From: Hymenobacter sp. 5317J-9
GTDB taxonomy: Bacteria; Bacteroidota; Bacteroidia; Cytophagales; Hymenobacteraceae
Direction of reading: 5' to 3'
Length of the DNA: 64,000 nt
Assembly (NCBI RefSeq): GCF_022921075.1
Contig: NZ_CP095050.1
Location: 2,914,001-2,978,000 of the forward strand
Shown: positions 27,021 through 36,287 of the stretch, in pieces
Numbering within the stretch: the stretch's first letter is position 1
How the letters are laid out: every line of letters starts with the position of its first letter
The notes under the pieces: model-generated
The model's input: only the letters and a program-made list of their open reading frames with translations
The model's database searches: none
Told to the model about the DNA's origin: nothing
Made by a program: the position numbers and the translations under genes

Positions 27021-27040
27021 CATGCAACCTTCTGCCGGGC

Positions 27041-27048
27041 TAAGTTTG
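27041..27048 (+). promoter_or_regulatory. -7 box for the exonuclease/GIY-YIG gene
   Basis: TAAGTTTG matches TAnnTTTG and lies 36 bp before the TTG start codon. No exact -33 TTG was found. Confidence 0.5.
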
Positions 27049-27083
27049 TTAGCTTTCCTACCGACCACCTTCCGCGCCGCGCT

Positions 27084-28568
27084 TTGTACGCCATCATCGA
27101 CCTTGAAACCACCGGCGGGCAGCCCACCCAGGACCGCATCACCGAAATCGCCATCTACATCCACGACGGCGAAAAAATCGTGGACGAGTACGCCACCCTG
27201 CTCAACCCCGGCCGGGCCATTCCGCCGTTTATCACGCAGCTCACCGGCATCACCAACGACATGGTGAGCGACGCGCCCAAGTTCCACGAAGTGGCCAAGA
27301 AAGTGGTGGAAATGACCGAAGGCTGCGTGTTTGTGGCCCACAACGTGCGGTTCGACTACTCGTTTCTGAAAAAGGAATTTGCCGACCTCGGCTACAACTA
27401 CTCGCGCAAAACGCTGTGCACCGTGCGCCTCTCGCGCAGCCTGATTCCGGGGCAGCCGAGCTATAGCCTAGGCAAGCTTTGCCAGAATATCGGCATTCCG
27501 CTGCAGGACCGGCACCGCGCGGCCGGCGATGCCCACGCCACGGCCCTTCTCTTCGGCAAGCTGCTAAAGATTACCAACGAAAGCGAAGACCTGCCCCACG
27601 GCACCAACACCAGCCACACCCTGGCCCGCGTGGATGCCCTGGCCCCCGCCGGGCGCCGGCCCGACGGCACCAAAGCCCCCAAGCCCAAGCGCGTAGCCGC
27701 CATGCAGGAGGCCATTCGCACGGCGCTGCTACCGCCGCTGGTGTCGCCGGAGTTGGTGGCCAGCCTGCCGCAGGCCACGGGCGTGTACTACTTCCACAAC
27801 GAAGCCGGCGAGGTGATTTACGTGGGCAAAAGCATCAACATCTACAAGCGCATCCAGCAGCATTTTGCCATTGATGTCAAGTCACGCAAGAGCCTGGAAT
27901 TCAAGAATTCCATTGCCGACATTACCTGGGAGCTAACGGGCTCCGAGCTGGTGGCGCTGCTGTATGAGTCGCACCTGATTAAGCAAATGAAGCCGGCCTA
28001 CAACCGGGCGCAGCGGCGTTCGGTGTTTCCGGCGGGCATTTACCTGCGCACCGATGAGCAGGGCTACAAGCGCCTGGCCTACGGCCGTGCCGACGCTCGC
28101 AACGCCGAAATCCCCATCATTGCGCTGGGCAATCAGTACAAGGCGCAGGGCTTTCTGTACCACAAAGTGGCCAAATACAACCTGTGCCAGAAGCTGTGCG
28201 GCCTCTACAAAACCACTGGCCCCTGTTTCGACTACCAGGTGCACCGCTGCCAGGGGGCCTGCGTGGGCCAGGAGCCGCCCGAGACGTACAACCAGCGCGT
28301 GGACGAGGCCATTGACAGCATCAGCTACGAGCATGAAAGCTTCGTGGTGATTGGGCCCGGCCGCACGGAATTGGAGAAAAGCATCGTGCTGGTGGAAAAC
28401 GGGCGCTACCGCGGCTTTGCCTTTGTCGATGAAACGTTTACGGCCCGCAAGCTGGCCGATTTCCGCGACGTAATTCAGCCGTATACCGACAACAAGGACA
28501 TTCAGCAGATTATCCGGCAGCACCTGCGCACGAAGCGCAAGGGCGAGAAAGTGAAGGTTTTTGGATGA
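27084..28568 (+). CDS. DnaQ-type exonuclease fused to GIY-YIG (Cho/UvrC-like) nuclease
   Basis: 494 residues from a TTG start. The first ~170 residues are a DEDDh 3'-5' exonuclease: IDLETTGGQ (DxE), AHNVRFDYSFLKKEF (second Asp) and HRAAGDAHATA (His and Asp). After a Pro/Lys linker, a GIY-YIG nuclease starts at ~235 with TGVYYFHN and VIYVGKSINIYKRIQQH. A Cys-rich stretch (CQKLCGLYKTTGPCFDYQVH, then RCQGAC) matches the UvrC/Cho arrangement that packs beside the GIY-YIG fold. It probably incises and trims damaged DNA. The family is seen in several phyla as an epsilon-Cho fusion; no UvrA/B genes are near. Confidence 0.9.
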   Translation: MYAIIDLETTGGQPTQDRITEIAIYIHDGEKIVDEYATLLNPGRAIPPFITQLTGITNDMVSDAPKFHEVAKKVVEMTEGCVFVAHNVRFDYSFLKKEFADLGYNYSRKTLCTVRLSRSLIPGQPSYSLGKLCQNIGIPLQDRHRAAGDAHATALLFGKLLKITNESEDLPHGTNTSHTLARVDALAPAGRRPDGTKAPKPKRVAAMQEAIRTALLPPLVSPELVASLPQATGVYYFHNEAGEVIYVGKSINIYKRIQQHFAIDVKSRKSLEFKNSIADITWELTGSELVALLYESHLIKQMKPAYNRAQRRSVFPAGIYLRTDEQGYKRLAYGRADARNAEIPIIALGNQYKAQGFLYHKVAKYNLCQKLCGLYKTTGPCFDYQVHRCQGACVGQEPPETYNQRVDEAIDSISYEHESFVVIGPGRTELEKSIVLVENGRYRGFAFVDETFTARKLADFRDVIQPYTDNKDIQQIIRQHLRTKRKGEKVKVFG

Positions 28569-28594
28569 TTCGGGTGAATGATGGGAAGTTTTTT

Positions 28595-28614
28595 ACATTT
28601 ACGAATGTAAATGT
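28595..28614 (+). promoter_or_regulatory. Short palindrome upstream of a T9SS cargo gene
   Basis: ACATTTAC (28595-28602) and GTAAATGT (28607-28614) flank GAAT. The left arm overlaps TACATTTA, one base off a -7 box. It lies 24-43 bp before the ATG and could be an operator or leader hairpin. Confidence 0.45.
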
Positions 28615-28637
28615 TTCTTCTTTTCTCCTCTCCGCCC

Positions 28638-30587
28638 ATGAAAATACAACTATTCGCTTGTGCCGCCAGCTTTTTGCTGCTGGCAGCCGCGCCCGCGCAG
28701 GCGCAAATGGGCGGCACCTGGACCATTTGCCCGGCCTGCACCAATGCTCAAAACTTTTCCACCTTTGGCGCAGCCGTGCAGGCGTTGAATGCGGCGGGCG
28801 TGGCGCCAGGAGGAGTTACGTTCAACGTGCTGCCCGGGGCGGTGTTTGACGAAGTTGTCCCGGCCATCACGGCAAGCGGCACGGCAGCAGGGCCCGTTAT
28901 TTTTCAGAAAGGCGGTTCGGCCGGGCTCAATCCTAAAATTCAGGGCACAGGTACCGGCGCTGCCGACGCTGCCCTGACACTGGACGGGGCCGACTACGTG
29001 CAGTTTAACGGCATCGACGTGGAAGACAAGGCGGCCAACACCACGGCCGTGCAGCAGCTCGAAAACGGCTTCCTGCTGCAAAACGGCGCCACCAACAACA
29101 CTTTCCTCAATGCAACCGTGACCCTCAACCGGGCCAATACCAACCGCACCAACGGCGTGGCTATGCTGAACGGCGGCAACAACAACAACCATTTCTACGG
29201 CCTCACGGTACAGAATTGCTCCTACGGCTACGACCTGGAAGGCACCACCACCCTGAATGACGACGGCACGGAAATCGGGCCGAATCCGGGGCCGGCTACC
29301 ATGCCGAGCCGCGTGCTCAGCGTGGGCGTGCCGCCCGTGGGCACACCAGGCGGAATTGCTTTTAGCACCTACGGCATTTACTTAAAATCGCAAACCAACG
29401 CCAAGGTGTTTGGCACCGAAGTGAGCGGCGTGACGGGCACCTCCTCGGTGTACGGCATCTATTCTACGGGTACCACCAACAGTGTGGACGTGACGGACTG
29501 CCGCGTGCACGGCCTGAGCAGCAGCGGCACCACCGGCATTGCCATGGGCCTGTATGTGAACAGCGGCGCCACTCACCGCTTCCTGCGCAACCGCGCCTAC
29601 GACATCGACGCCCCCGGCACCAGCGGCTTTGCAGCCGGCTTCGACATCACGGCGGGTACCACGAACTACCTGGCTAACAACATGGTGTACGATATTCGGG
29701 CCGCGACTAGCAACGCGGGCACGTCGGTGCGGGCGTTCAGCTTCCGGGGCGGCAACAACTACGCCTACCACAACACGGTGGTCGTGAGTTACGCGGCCAC
29801 CAACCCCGCCAACAAGAGCGGGGCGCTCTACATGTCGGGCTCGCCGACGGTGGACTTGCGCAACAACATCTTCGTGAACCTGGTGAGCGGTTTGGCCACG
29901 GGCAGCGGCGGAATCGGCGCGGCATTCTTCAAGAACAACACCGTTCTGAGCAGCATTGCGGCGGGCTCGAACAACAACATCTATTACGCCGGCCCGCCGA
30001 CGACCGAAAAGCTGATTTTCTACGGCGCGGCCGTGGGCACCAATCCCGTGGCCCTCGACCAAACCCTGGCTCAGTACCAGGCCCGCGTGGCCACGGTGGA
30101 ACAGGCTTCCCTCACGGAGCTGCCGCCCTTCATCAATGCCACCTCCGACCCGCACCTGCAGCCCGGCCAGCCCACCCGCGCCGAGGGCGGCGGCACTCCT
30201 CTGGCTGCTACGCCCCTGCCCATTGCGAACGACATTGACGCCGATACCCGCAACCCGTTGCGGCCGGACATTGGCGCCGACGAGGGCACGTTTTTGCCGC
30301 TGGCCAGCCGCACAGGCATCATTGCCGACATCGAACTGCAAGTGGCACCGAACCCAGTCGGGCAAGGCGCCGCACCAACCTTCCACCTAACCGGACCGGC
30401 GCGCACGCTTACCCTTTCCGTTGTTGACGCCTTGGGTCGGCAAGTTGTGGCTCCGAAAATGCTGCGTCACGCAGCGGGTGCCGAGTCGCTTTCGCTGCCA
30501 CGCAACCTGGCTTCGGGGCTTTACATCGTGAGGCTGCTGGAGCCGACTACCGGCAACTCCGTCAGCCGCCAGCTCGTTGTGGAGTAA
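28638..30587 (+). CDS. Secreted beta-helix protein with type A T9SS sorting domain
   Basis: 649 residues. The signal peptide is MKIQLFACAASFLLLAAAPA then QAQ. The body has right-handed beta-helix character: Asn/Gly/Ser/Thr-rich repeats such as TNNTFLNATVTLNRANTNRT, and YLANNMVYDIRA. The last ~80 residues, VAPNPVGQGAAPTFHLTG...GLYIVRLLEPTTGNSVSRQL, are a Por-type (type A) secretion signal. It should cross the outer membrane by T9SS, and the C-terminus is removed on export. Many relatives bind or cleave polysaccharides, but no catalytic signature was found here. The ATG at 28638 was chosen to give a proper signal peptide. Confidence 0.88.
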   Translation: MKIQLFACAASFLLLAAAPAQAQMGGTWTICPACTNAQNFSTFGAAVQALNAAGVAPGGVTFNVLPGAVFDEVVPAITASGTAAGPVIFQKGGSAGLNPKIQGTGTGAADAALTLDGADYVQFNGIDVEDKAANTTAVQQLENGFLLQNGATNNTFLNATVTLNRANTNRTNGVAMLNGGNNNNHFYGLTVQNCSYGYDLEGTTTLNDDGTEIGPNPGPATMPSRVLSVGVPPVGTPGGIAFSTYGIYLKSQTNAKVFGTEVSGVTGTSSVYGIYSTGTTNSVDVTDCRVHGLSSSGTTGIAMGLYVNSGATHRFLRNRAYDIDAPGTSGFAAGFDITAGTTNYLANNMVYDIRAATSNAGTSVRAFSFRGGNNYAYHNTVVVSYAATNPANKSGALYMSGSPTVDLRNNIFVNLVSGLATGSGGIGAAFFKNNTVLSSIAAGSNNNIYYAGPPTTEKLIFYGAAVGTNPVALDQTLAQYQARVATVEQASLTELPPFINATSDPHLQPGQPTRAEGGGTPLAATPLPIANDIDADTRNPLRPDIGADEGTFLPLASRTGIIADIELQVAPNPVGQGAAPTFHLTGPARTLTLSVVDALGRQVVAPKMLRHAAGAESLSLPRNLASGLYIVRLLEPTTGNSVSRQLVVE

Positions 30588-30603
30588 GAAATGATTGACC
30601 AAG

Positions 30604-30654
30604 AGCAAAGGAAAAGGCCGCCTGAGAGCTTCTCAGGCGGCCTTTTCCTTTGCT
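30604..30654. terminator. 24-bp perfect hairpin between convergent genes
   Basis: The arms 30604-30627 and 30631-30654 are exact inverted copies around a 3-nt GCT loop, containing AAGGAAAAGGCCGCCTGAGA. It serves the beta-helix gene on the left and acs on the right. Confidence 0.93.
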
Positions 30655-30664
30655 CACTTGCGGG

Positions 30665-32584
30665 CTACTTCTTGCCTGCCAGAATCTCATCCACTACTAG
30701 CGGGTCGAGCAGCGTAGTAACGTCGCCGAGGTTGCCGGTTTCGCCCTCAGCTACCTTGCGCAGAATGCGGCGCATGATTTTGCCGGAGCGGGTTTTGGGC
30801 AGGCCCGAAACCAGCTGAATTTTGTCGGGCTTGGCGATGCGGCCAATCTGGGCCACCACGGCTTCGATAATGCTGGCCTCGGTGCGCTGGATGTCGATGT
30901 CGGTGGTGGGCACGCCGTTCTGGCAAATGACGTAGGCGTAAATGCCCTGGCCCTTCACGTCGTGTGGGTAGCCCACCACGGCGCTTTCCACCACAAACTC
31001 GCTTTCGTTGATGGCGTTTTCGATTTCGGCCGTGCCGAAGCGGTGGCCGCTCACGTTGATGACGTCATCGACGCGGCCGATGATGCGGTAGAGGCCGTTT
31101 TCGTCGCGCCGGGCGCCGTCGCCGGTGAAATAATAGCTGGGATAAGGCTGGAAGTACGTCTGGCGGGCGCGCTCGTGGTCGCCCCAGGTAGTGCGAATAA
31201 TGCCCGGCCAGCTGCCTTTGATGGCGAGGTATCCTTCCTGGTCGTTGCCCTCGATTTCGGTGCCGTCCTGGTTGAGCAACACCGGCTGCACGCCCGGCAG
31301 CGGCAGACCGGCACGGGCCGGCACGCTGGGTGTGATGCCCGCCATGGCCGAAATCATGATGCCGCCGGTTTCGGTTTGCCACCACGTGTCCACGATGGGG
31401 CAGCGGCCCTTGCCCACGTGCTGGTGGTACCAGTGCCAAGCCTCCTCGTTGATGGGCTCGCCCACTGAGCCCAGAATGCGCAGGCTATGCAGCGAATACG
31501 CCAAAACGTGGTCAATGGGCGCGCCCATGAGCGAGCGAATGGCCGTGGGCGCGGTATAGAAAATGGTGACGTGGTGCTTGTCAATCACCTCCCAGAAGCG
31601 GCCCGGCGACGGAAACGTTGGCACGCCCTCAAACAGCAGCGTGGTGCCACCGGCCAGCAGCGGCCCATACAGCCCGTAGGTGTGGCCCGTGACCCAGCCA
31701 ATGTCAGCCGTGCACCAATACACGTCATTTTCTTCCACCTGAAACACGTTGCGGAACGTGTAGTCGGCCCACACCATGTAGCCGGCCTGGGTGTGCACCA
31801 CGCCCTTGGGCTTGCCGGTGCTGCCGCTGGTGTAGAGGATGAACAGCGGGTCTTCGGCCGCCATTTCCACGGGCGCGCAGTCTTTGGCCACGTCCTTTAC
31901 CTCGTCGTGGTACCACACGTCGCGGCCGTCCTGCCACTGCACGGGCCAGCCGGTGTGCTCCACCACGATGACGCGGCGCACGCCCGGGCAGCTTTGCAGG
32001 GCTTCGTCCACCACGCCCTTCACCGGGATTTGCTTGGCGCCGCGGTTCAGGCCGTCGGCGGTGAGGACGAAGGCCGCGTCGGCGTCGTTGATGCGGTCGG
32101 CAATGGCCGTGGCCGAGAAGCCGGCAAACACCACCGAATGCACCGCTCCGATGCGGGCGCAGGCCATCACGGCCACGGCCAGCTGCGGAATCATGGGCAG
32201 GTAGAGCACCACCCGGTCGCCTTTCTGCACGCCGTTTTTCAGCAGCACGTTGGCAAACTGGCACACTTGCTCGTGCAGCTCGCGGTAGGTGAGGCGCAGG
32301 TGGCGGGTTTTGGGGTCGTTGGGCTCGAAGATGATGGCCAGCTTGTTGGCGCGGGTGGCCAGGTGGCGGTCCAAGCAGTTTTCGGTGATGTTGAGCGTGG
32401 CGCCATCAAACCAGGTGCTGGTGCCGGCCGGCGAAAACTCGCCGCCGCGCACGGTGTCCCACTTTTTGCGCCAGGTGAAGGGCTCGGCCGCTTCCGCCCA
32501 AAAAGCGTCGGGGTCCTGGATGGAACGCTGGTAATCGGCGTGGTATTCTTCGAGAGAGCGAGTGCGCGTGGCGGACATGGACAA
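30665..32584 (-). CDS. acs: Acetyl-CoA synthetase
   Basis: 639 residues, full length. The adenylate-forming P-loop is FILYTSGSTGKPKGVVHTQ. DTWWQTETGGIMISAMAG is the acetate-type TE motif with the Trp that restricts the acyl pocket. YYFTGDGARRDENGLYRIIG and VSGHRFGTAEIE precede the C-terminal domain. The acetylation-regulated lysine is in LPKTRSGKIMRRILRK. It makes acetyl-CoA from acetate, ATP and CoA. It is co-directional with the propionyl-CoA synthetase upstream (79-bp gap). The start could also be the ATG two codons later. Confidence 0.95.
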   Translation of the reverse strand: MSMSATRTRSLEEYHADYQRSIQDPDAFWAEAAEPFTWRKKWDTVRGGEFSPAGTSTWFDGATLNITENCLDRHLATRANKLAIIFEPNDPKTRHLRLTYRELHEQVCQFANVLLKNGVQKGDRVVLYLPMIPQLAVAVMACARIGAVHSVVFAGFSATAIADRINDADAAFVLTADGLNRGAKQIPVKGVVDEALQSCPGVRRVIVVEHTGWPVQWQDGRDVWYHDEVKDVAKDCAPVEMAAEDPLFILYTSGSTGKPKGVVHTQAGYMVWADYTFRNVFQVEENDVYWCTADIGWVTGHTYGLYGPLLAGGTTLLFEGVPTFPSPGRFWEVIDKHHVTIFYTAPTAIRSLMGAPIDHVLAYSLHSLRILGSVGEPINEEAWHWYHQHVGKGRCPIVDTWWQTETGGIMISAMAGITPSVPARAGLPLPGVQPVLLNQDGTEIEGNDQEGYLAIKGSWPGIIRTTWGDHERARQTYFQPYPSYYFTGDGARRDENGLYRIIGRVDDVINVSGHRFGTAEIENAINESEFVVESAVVGYPHDVKGQGIYAYVICQNGVPTTDIDIQRTEASIIEAVVAQIGRIAKPDKIQLVSGLPKTRSGKIMRRILRKVAEGETGNLGDVTTLLDPLVVDEILAGKK

Positions 32585-32663
32585 GGCTGGGGGTTGGTCG
32601 TAAAGGTATCGGGCTGTAAAAACCCGTAAGGAATGCGCAAGAATAACGGGTAAACCCGCTTTT

Positions 32664-34586
32664 CTAAACAGTAGCCGTGTTTTCGAAGGCCAGGCCGATG
32701 CTGCGCCGCCCCAGACCGGCGCGAATTTCTTCCAGAATCAGCGGGTCATCGATGGTGGCGGGCAGGGCGAAATCCTCGCCATCGGCCAACTGGCGCAGGG
32801 TTTTGCGCAGGATTTTGCCGGAGCGGGTTTTGGGCAGGCGCTTCACGGCCACCGCCTGCCGGAAGCAGGCCACGGCGCCGATGCGGGCCCGCACGGCGGC
32901 CACCAGCTCCTGCTCCAGCGCCTCCTCTCCTATCGTTTGGCCGTCTTTCAGCACCACCAGACCCACGGGAATCTGGCCTTTCAGCGCATCGGCAATGCCC
33001 AGCACGGCACATTCGGCCACGGCCGGATGGGCCGCTAGGATTTCCTCGATTTCACCGGTACTCAGGCGGTGCCCGGCCACATTGATGACGTCATCGACGC
33101 GGCCCATGATGTAGGTGTAGCCTTCCGTGTCGCGGTAGCCGCCGTCGCCGCTGAAGTAGTAGCCAGGGAAAGGCTCCAGGTAAGCCAGGTAGCGCTCGGT
33201 GTCGTTCCAGAGCGTGGGGAAGCAGCCGGGCGGCAACGGCAGCTTCACGGCTACCAGACCGGTGGTGCCGGCGGGCTGGGGCTGGCCGGCCTCGTCGAGG
33301 ATGTGGACGTCATAGCCGGGCACGGGGTGGCCGGCGCTGCCGGCGCGCGGCGGCGGCATGCCTTCCAGCCCGGCCAGGGTAGCCAGCATGGGCCAGCCGC
33401 TCTCGGTTTGCCACCAGTGGTCGATGACGGGCACGCCCAGCACCTGCCGGGCCCAGTCGAAGGTGGCGGGGTCGCAGCGCTCGCCGGCCAGAAAGAGGTG
33501 GCGCAGGCTGCTGAGGTCGTATTGGCGGGCCAGCGCACCGGTTGGGTCTTCCTTTTTGATGGCCCGAATGGCGGTGGGCGCCGTGAACATCACGCTGGCC
33601 CGGTGCTGGCTCACGAGGCGCCAGAACGTGCCCGCATCGGGCGTGCGCACGGGCTTGCCCTCAAACAACACCGTGGTGGCGCCTCGCAGCAGCGGCCCAT
33701 ACACGATGTAGGAATGGCCCACCGCCCAGCCGATGTCGGACCCGGTGAAAATGACTTCGCCCGGGGCCAAATCGTAGATGGCTTCCATGCTGAAGCGCAG
33801 GGCCACGGCGTGGCCGCCGTGGTCGCGCACCACGCCCTTAGGCCGGCCGGTGGTGCCACTGGTATACAGAATGTAGAGCGGGTGCGTGGCGGGCACGGCA
33901 ACCGCGGGCGCGGGCGCGGCGCGCAGCAACGTTTCAAAATCTACATCCAATTCAGGCTGCAGCTCGGCCTTCACAAACGCGCGTTGGCACACCACCACAT
34001 GGGCGGGCCGGTGCGTGGCTTTGGCCAGGGCTTCGTCTACCAGCGGCTTGTAGGGTATGATGCGGTCGAATTCCATGCCGCCCGAAGCACAAACAATGAC
34101 CTTGGGCCGGGCGTCGTCAATTCGCACGGCCAGCTCGTGCGGCGCGAAGCCGCCGAACACCACCGAGTGAATGGCCCCGAGGCGGGCGCAGGCGAGCATG
34201 GCCACCACCGCCTCGGGCATGTTGGGCATGTAGATGATGACCCGGTCGCCCATTTCCACGCCCAAATCGCGCAGGCCGCCGGCGAAGCGGGCCGTCAGGT
34301 CCAGCAGCTCGGCGTAGGTGTAGGTGCGCAGGGTGTGGGTTACGGGCGAGTCGTAAATCAGGGCCGGCTGGTCGGCGCGGCCGTGCTGCACGTGGTAATC
34401 AAGGCAGAGAGCAGCGGTGTTCAGCTCCCCATCCGCGAACCAGCGGAAATGGCCGTTTTCGTCCTGGCTGAGCACTTGTCGGGGCACTTTGTGCCAGTGC
34501 AGGTGGGCGGCCTGGCAGGCCCAGAAACCCGCCGGGTCGGCGAGGCTAGCGGCGTGGGCGGCGGCGTAGGAACAGGCTCGTTTCAT
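32664..34586 (-). CDS. Propionyl-CoA synthetase / short-chain acyl-CoA ligase
   Basis: 640 residues, homologous throughout to acetyl-CoA synthetase: YILYTSGTTGRPKGVVRDHG, DHWWQTESGWPMLATLAGLE, YYFSGDGGYRDTEGYTYIMG and LPKTRSGKILRKTLRQLAD. ASGGMEFDRIIPYKPLVDEA and the TESGWP motif in place of TETGG point to the propionate (PrpE/ACSS3) branch. It activates propionate or a similar short acid. The start MKRACSYAAA matches the family opening; the stretch before it is not conserved. Substrate is inferred from motifs only. Confidence 0.87.
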   Translation of the reverse strand: MKRACSYAAAHAASLADPAGFWACQAAHLHWHKVPRQVLSQDENGHFRWFADGELNTAALCLDYHVQHGRADQPALIYDSPVTHTLRTYTYAELLDLTARFAGGLRDLGVEMGDRVIIYMPNMPEAVVAMLACARLGAIHSVVFGGFAPHELAVRIDDARPKVIVCASGGMEFDRIIPYKPLVDEALAKATHRPAHVVVCQRAFVKAELQPELDVDFETLLRAAPAPAVAVPATHPLYILYTSGTTGRPKGVVRDHGGHAVALRFSMEAIYDLAPGEVIFTGSDIGWAVGHSYIVYGPLLRGATTVLFEGKPVRTPDAGTFWRLVSQHRASVMFTAPTAIRAIKKEDPTGALARQYDLSSLRHLFLAGERCDPATFDWARQVLGVPVIDHWWQTESGWPMLATLAGLEGMPPPRAGSAGHPVPGYDVHILDEAGQPQPAGTTGLVAVKLPLPPGCFPTLWNDTERYLAYLEPFPGYYFSGDGGYRDTEGYTYIMGRVDDVINVAGHRLSTGEIEEILAAHPAVAECAVLGIADALKGQIPVGLVVLKDGQTIGEEALEQELVAAVRARIGAVACFRQAVAVKRLPKTRSGKILRKTLRQLADGEDFALPATIDDPLILEEIRAGLGRRSIGLAFENTATV

Positions 34587-34633
34587 GGCGGGTGGGAATG
34601 GGATGAGTGAGGCAGGGCGCGGCCCCAATTTAA

Positions 34634-34667
34634 CGAAAAACCCGCCGGGCGCACGGGCCGGCGGGTT
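34634..34667 (-). terminator. Terminator after the MHS transporter
   Basis: AACCCGCCGG (34639-34648) pairs with CCGGCGGGTT (34658-34667), followed leftward by a U-run. It separates the transporter from the propionyl-CoA synthetase gene. Confidence 0.85.
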
Positions 34668-34692
34668 GTTAATTTCAAGTTGCAAGCGGCTG

Positions 34693-36162
34693 CTATTCCA
34701 TGATGCGCACGTTGCGCGAATCCTTCATCAGCGCCGAACCGATGCCCCAGCACAGCGCTGCAACGACCACCGGATAAATAAGGCCCGACAGTGCCGCGTG
34801 CTCTTTAAGAAAAGTGCCCTCGGGCTGGGCTTTTGCCCACACCGCAATCCAGGTAGCCACCAGCGGCACGAAGCCGCCAAAGATGCCATTGCCAATGTGG
34901 TAGGGCACCGACAGCGAGGTGTAGCGCACTTTGGTGGGGAACAGCTCGACTAGGTAGGCCGCAATGGGCCCGTACACCATGGTCACGAACAAGACCAGGC
35001 AGAAGGTGAGCACTGTCATCATCACCAGATTGGGGCTCAGGGCTTTTTGCACGGCGGCCACGGCCTGGCCGGCGGCGTCCACAGCAGCGGGCGTTACTTC
35101 GGTGAGGGGGCCAGCGTAGGCCTTCAGGCCATAAAAAAGCGGCACCGTGAACAGCGCGGCGCACAGCATCCCCGTCATGATGATGCGCTTGCGCCCAATG
35201 CGGTCGGAAAGCGAGCCGAAGTAGATGAACAGCGGCGTGGCCAACACCATGCTGGCCACCAGCACGATGCTGGCGTCAATGAGGTCCAGTTTCAGGGCGT
35301 TTTGCATAAAGGAATAGGCGTAGAACTGGCTGGTGTAGAACACCACGCCCTGGCCCATGGTGGCCCCAAACAGCGCAATGAGCACCAGGCGGCGGTTCAC
35401 CGGGTTCAGAAAGGAGTCGCGCAGGGGGCTGGTGCTGGTTTTGCCCTCGGCCTTGGCTTTGGCAAACAGCGGCGACTCGTGCAGCTGCTTGCGGATGTAG
35501 TAGGAAGCCACAATGAGCACGCCCGAGAGCAGGAACGGAATGCGCCAGCCCCAGGTCTTAAAGTCGGCATCGGGCATGGCTTTTTTGGTGAGCACAATGA
35601 CGAGAATGCTCAGGATGAGTCCGGCCGTGGCCGTAATCTGAATGTAGCTGGTGAAGTAGCCGCGGCGGTTGTCGGGGGCGTATTCGGCCACGTAGGTGGC
35701 GGCGCCGCCGTATTCGCCGCCCAGGGCCAGGCCCTGAAACAGGCGCAGCACCAACACGATGGCCGGCGCCACCCACCCGATTCGGTCGTAGCTGGGCACC
35801 AGGCCGGTGGCCACGGTGGCCCCGCCCATCATCAGCAGCGTCACCAGAAAGGTGTATTTGCGCCCTATCATGTCGCCGATGCGGCCAAACACCACGGCCC
35901 CGAACGGCCGCACAATGAAGCCCACCCCAAACACCGCCAGCGCCCCCAGCAAGGTTTCCTCCGGTTTGCCCTTCGAGCCAAACAGCACCGGCCCAATAAT
36001 GGCGGCCAATGAGCCAAAAATGTAGAAATCGTACCACTCGATGACCGTGCCGACCGACGACGCGGTGATGACCTTCCAGATGGTCTTTTCGTCGACGCTA
36101 TTGTTGTCGTGCGCTACCGGGGCATCCGCTGCGTCGAGCGAGATGGGTAAACCTTGTTCCAT
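34693..36162 (-). CDS. MHS-family MFS transporter (metabolite:H+ symporter)
   Basis: 489 residues with 12 predicted membrane helices. SSVGTVIEWYDFYIFGSLAA opens helix 1. GRIGDMIGRKYTFLVTLLMM is the MFS loop 2-3 motif, and RLFQGLALGGEYGGAATYVA and TWGWRIPFLLSGVLIV are signatures of the metabolite:proton symporter branch (ProP, ShiA, KgtP relatives). An insert of ~35 residues between helices 8 and 9 (EVTPAAVDAAGQAVAAVQ) is periplasmic. It is followed by propionyl- and acetyl-CoA synthetase genes, suggesting uptake of a small carboxylate. That substrate is inference. Confidence 0.88.
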   Translation of the reverse strand: MEQGLPISLDAADAPVAHDNNSVDEKTIWKVITASSVGTVIEWYDFYIFGSLAAIIGPVLFGSKGKPEETLLGALAVFGVGFIVRPFGAVVFGRIGDMIGRKYTFLVTLLMMGGATVATGLVPSYDRIGWVAPAIVLVLRLFQGLALGGEYGGAATYVAEYAPDNRRGYFTSYIQITATAGLILSILVIVLTKKAMPDADFKTWGWRIPFLLSGVLIVASYYIRKQLHESPLFAKAKAEGKTSTSPLRDSFLNPVNRRLVLIALFGATMGQGVVFYTSQFYAYSFMQNALKLDLIDASIVLVASMVLATPLFIYFGSLSDRIGRKRIIMTGMLCAALFTVPLFYGLKAYAGPLTEVTPAAVDAAGQAVAAVQKALSPNLVMMTVLTFCLVLFVTMVYGPIAAYLVELFPTKVRYTSLSVPYHIGNGIFGGFVPLVATWIAVWAKAQPEGTFLKEHAALSGLIYPVVVAALCWGIGSALMKDSRNVRIME

Positions 36163-36287
36163 GTACCTGCGAGCTTGAGGGGTTGAAATCAAAACCGGCC
36201 GGTAACATACAACCCAATGACGAGCGGAAACAAAGAGATAGGTGCAATTAAGCGGTAACGGCCCGCGCCGGCCCGACGCGTCCGTTA

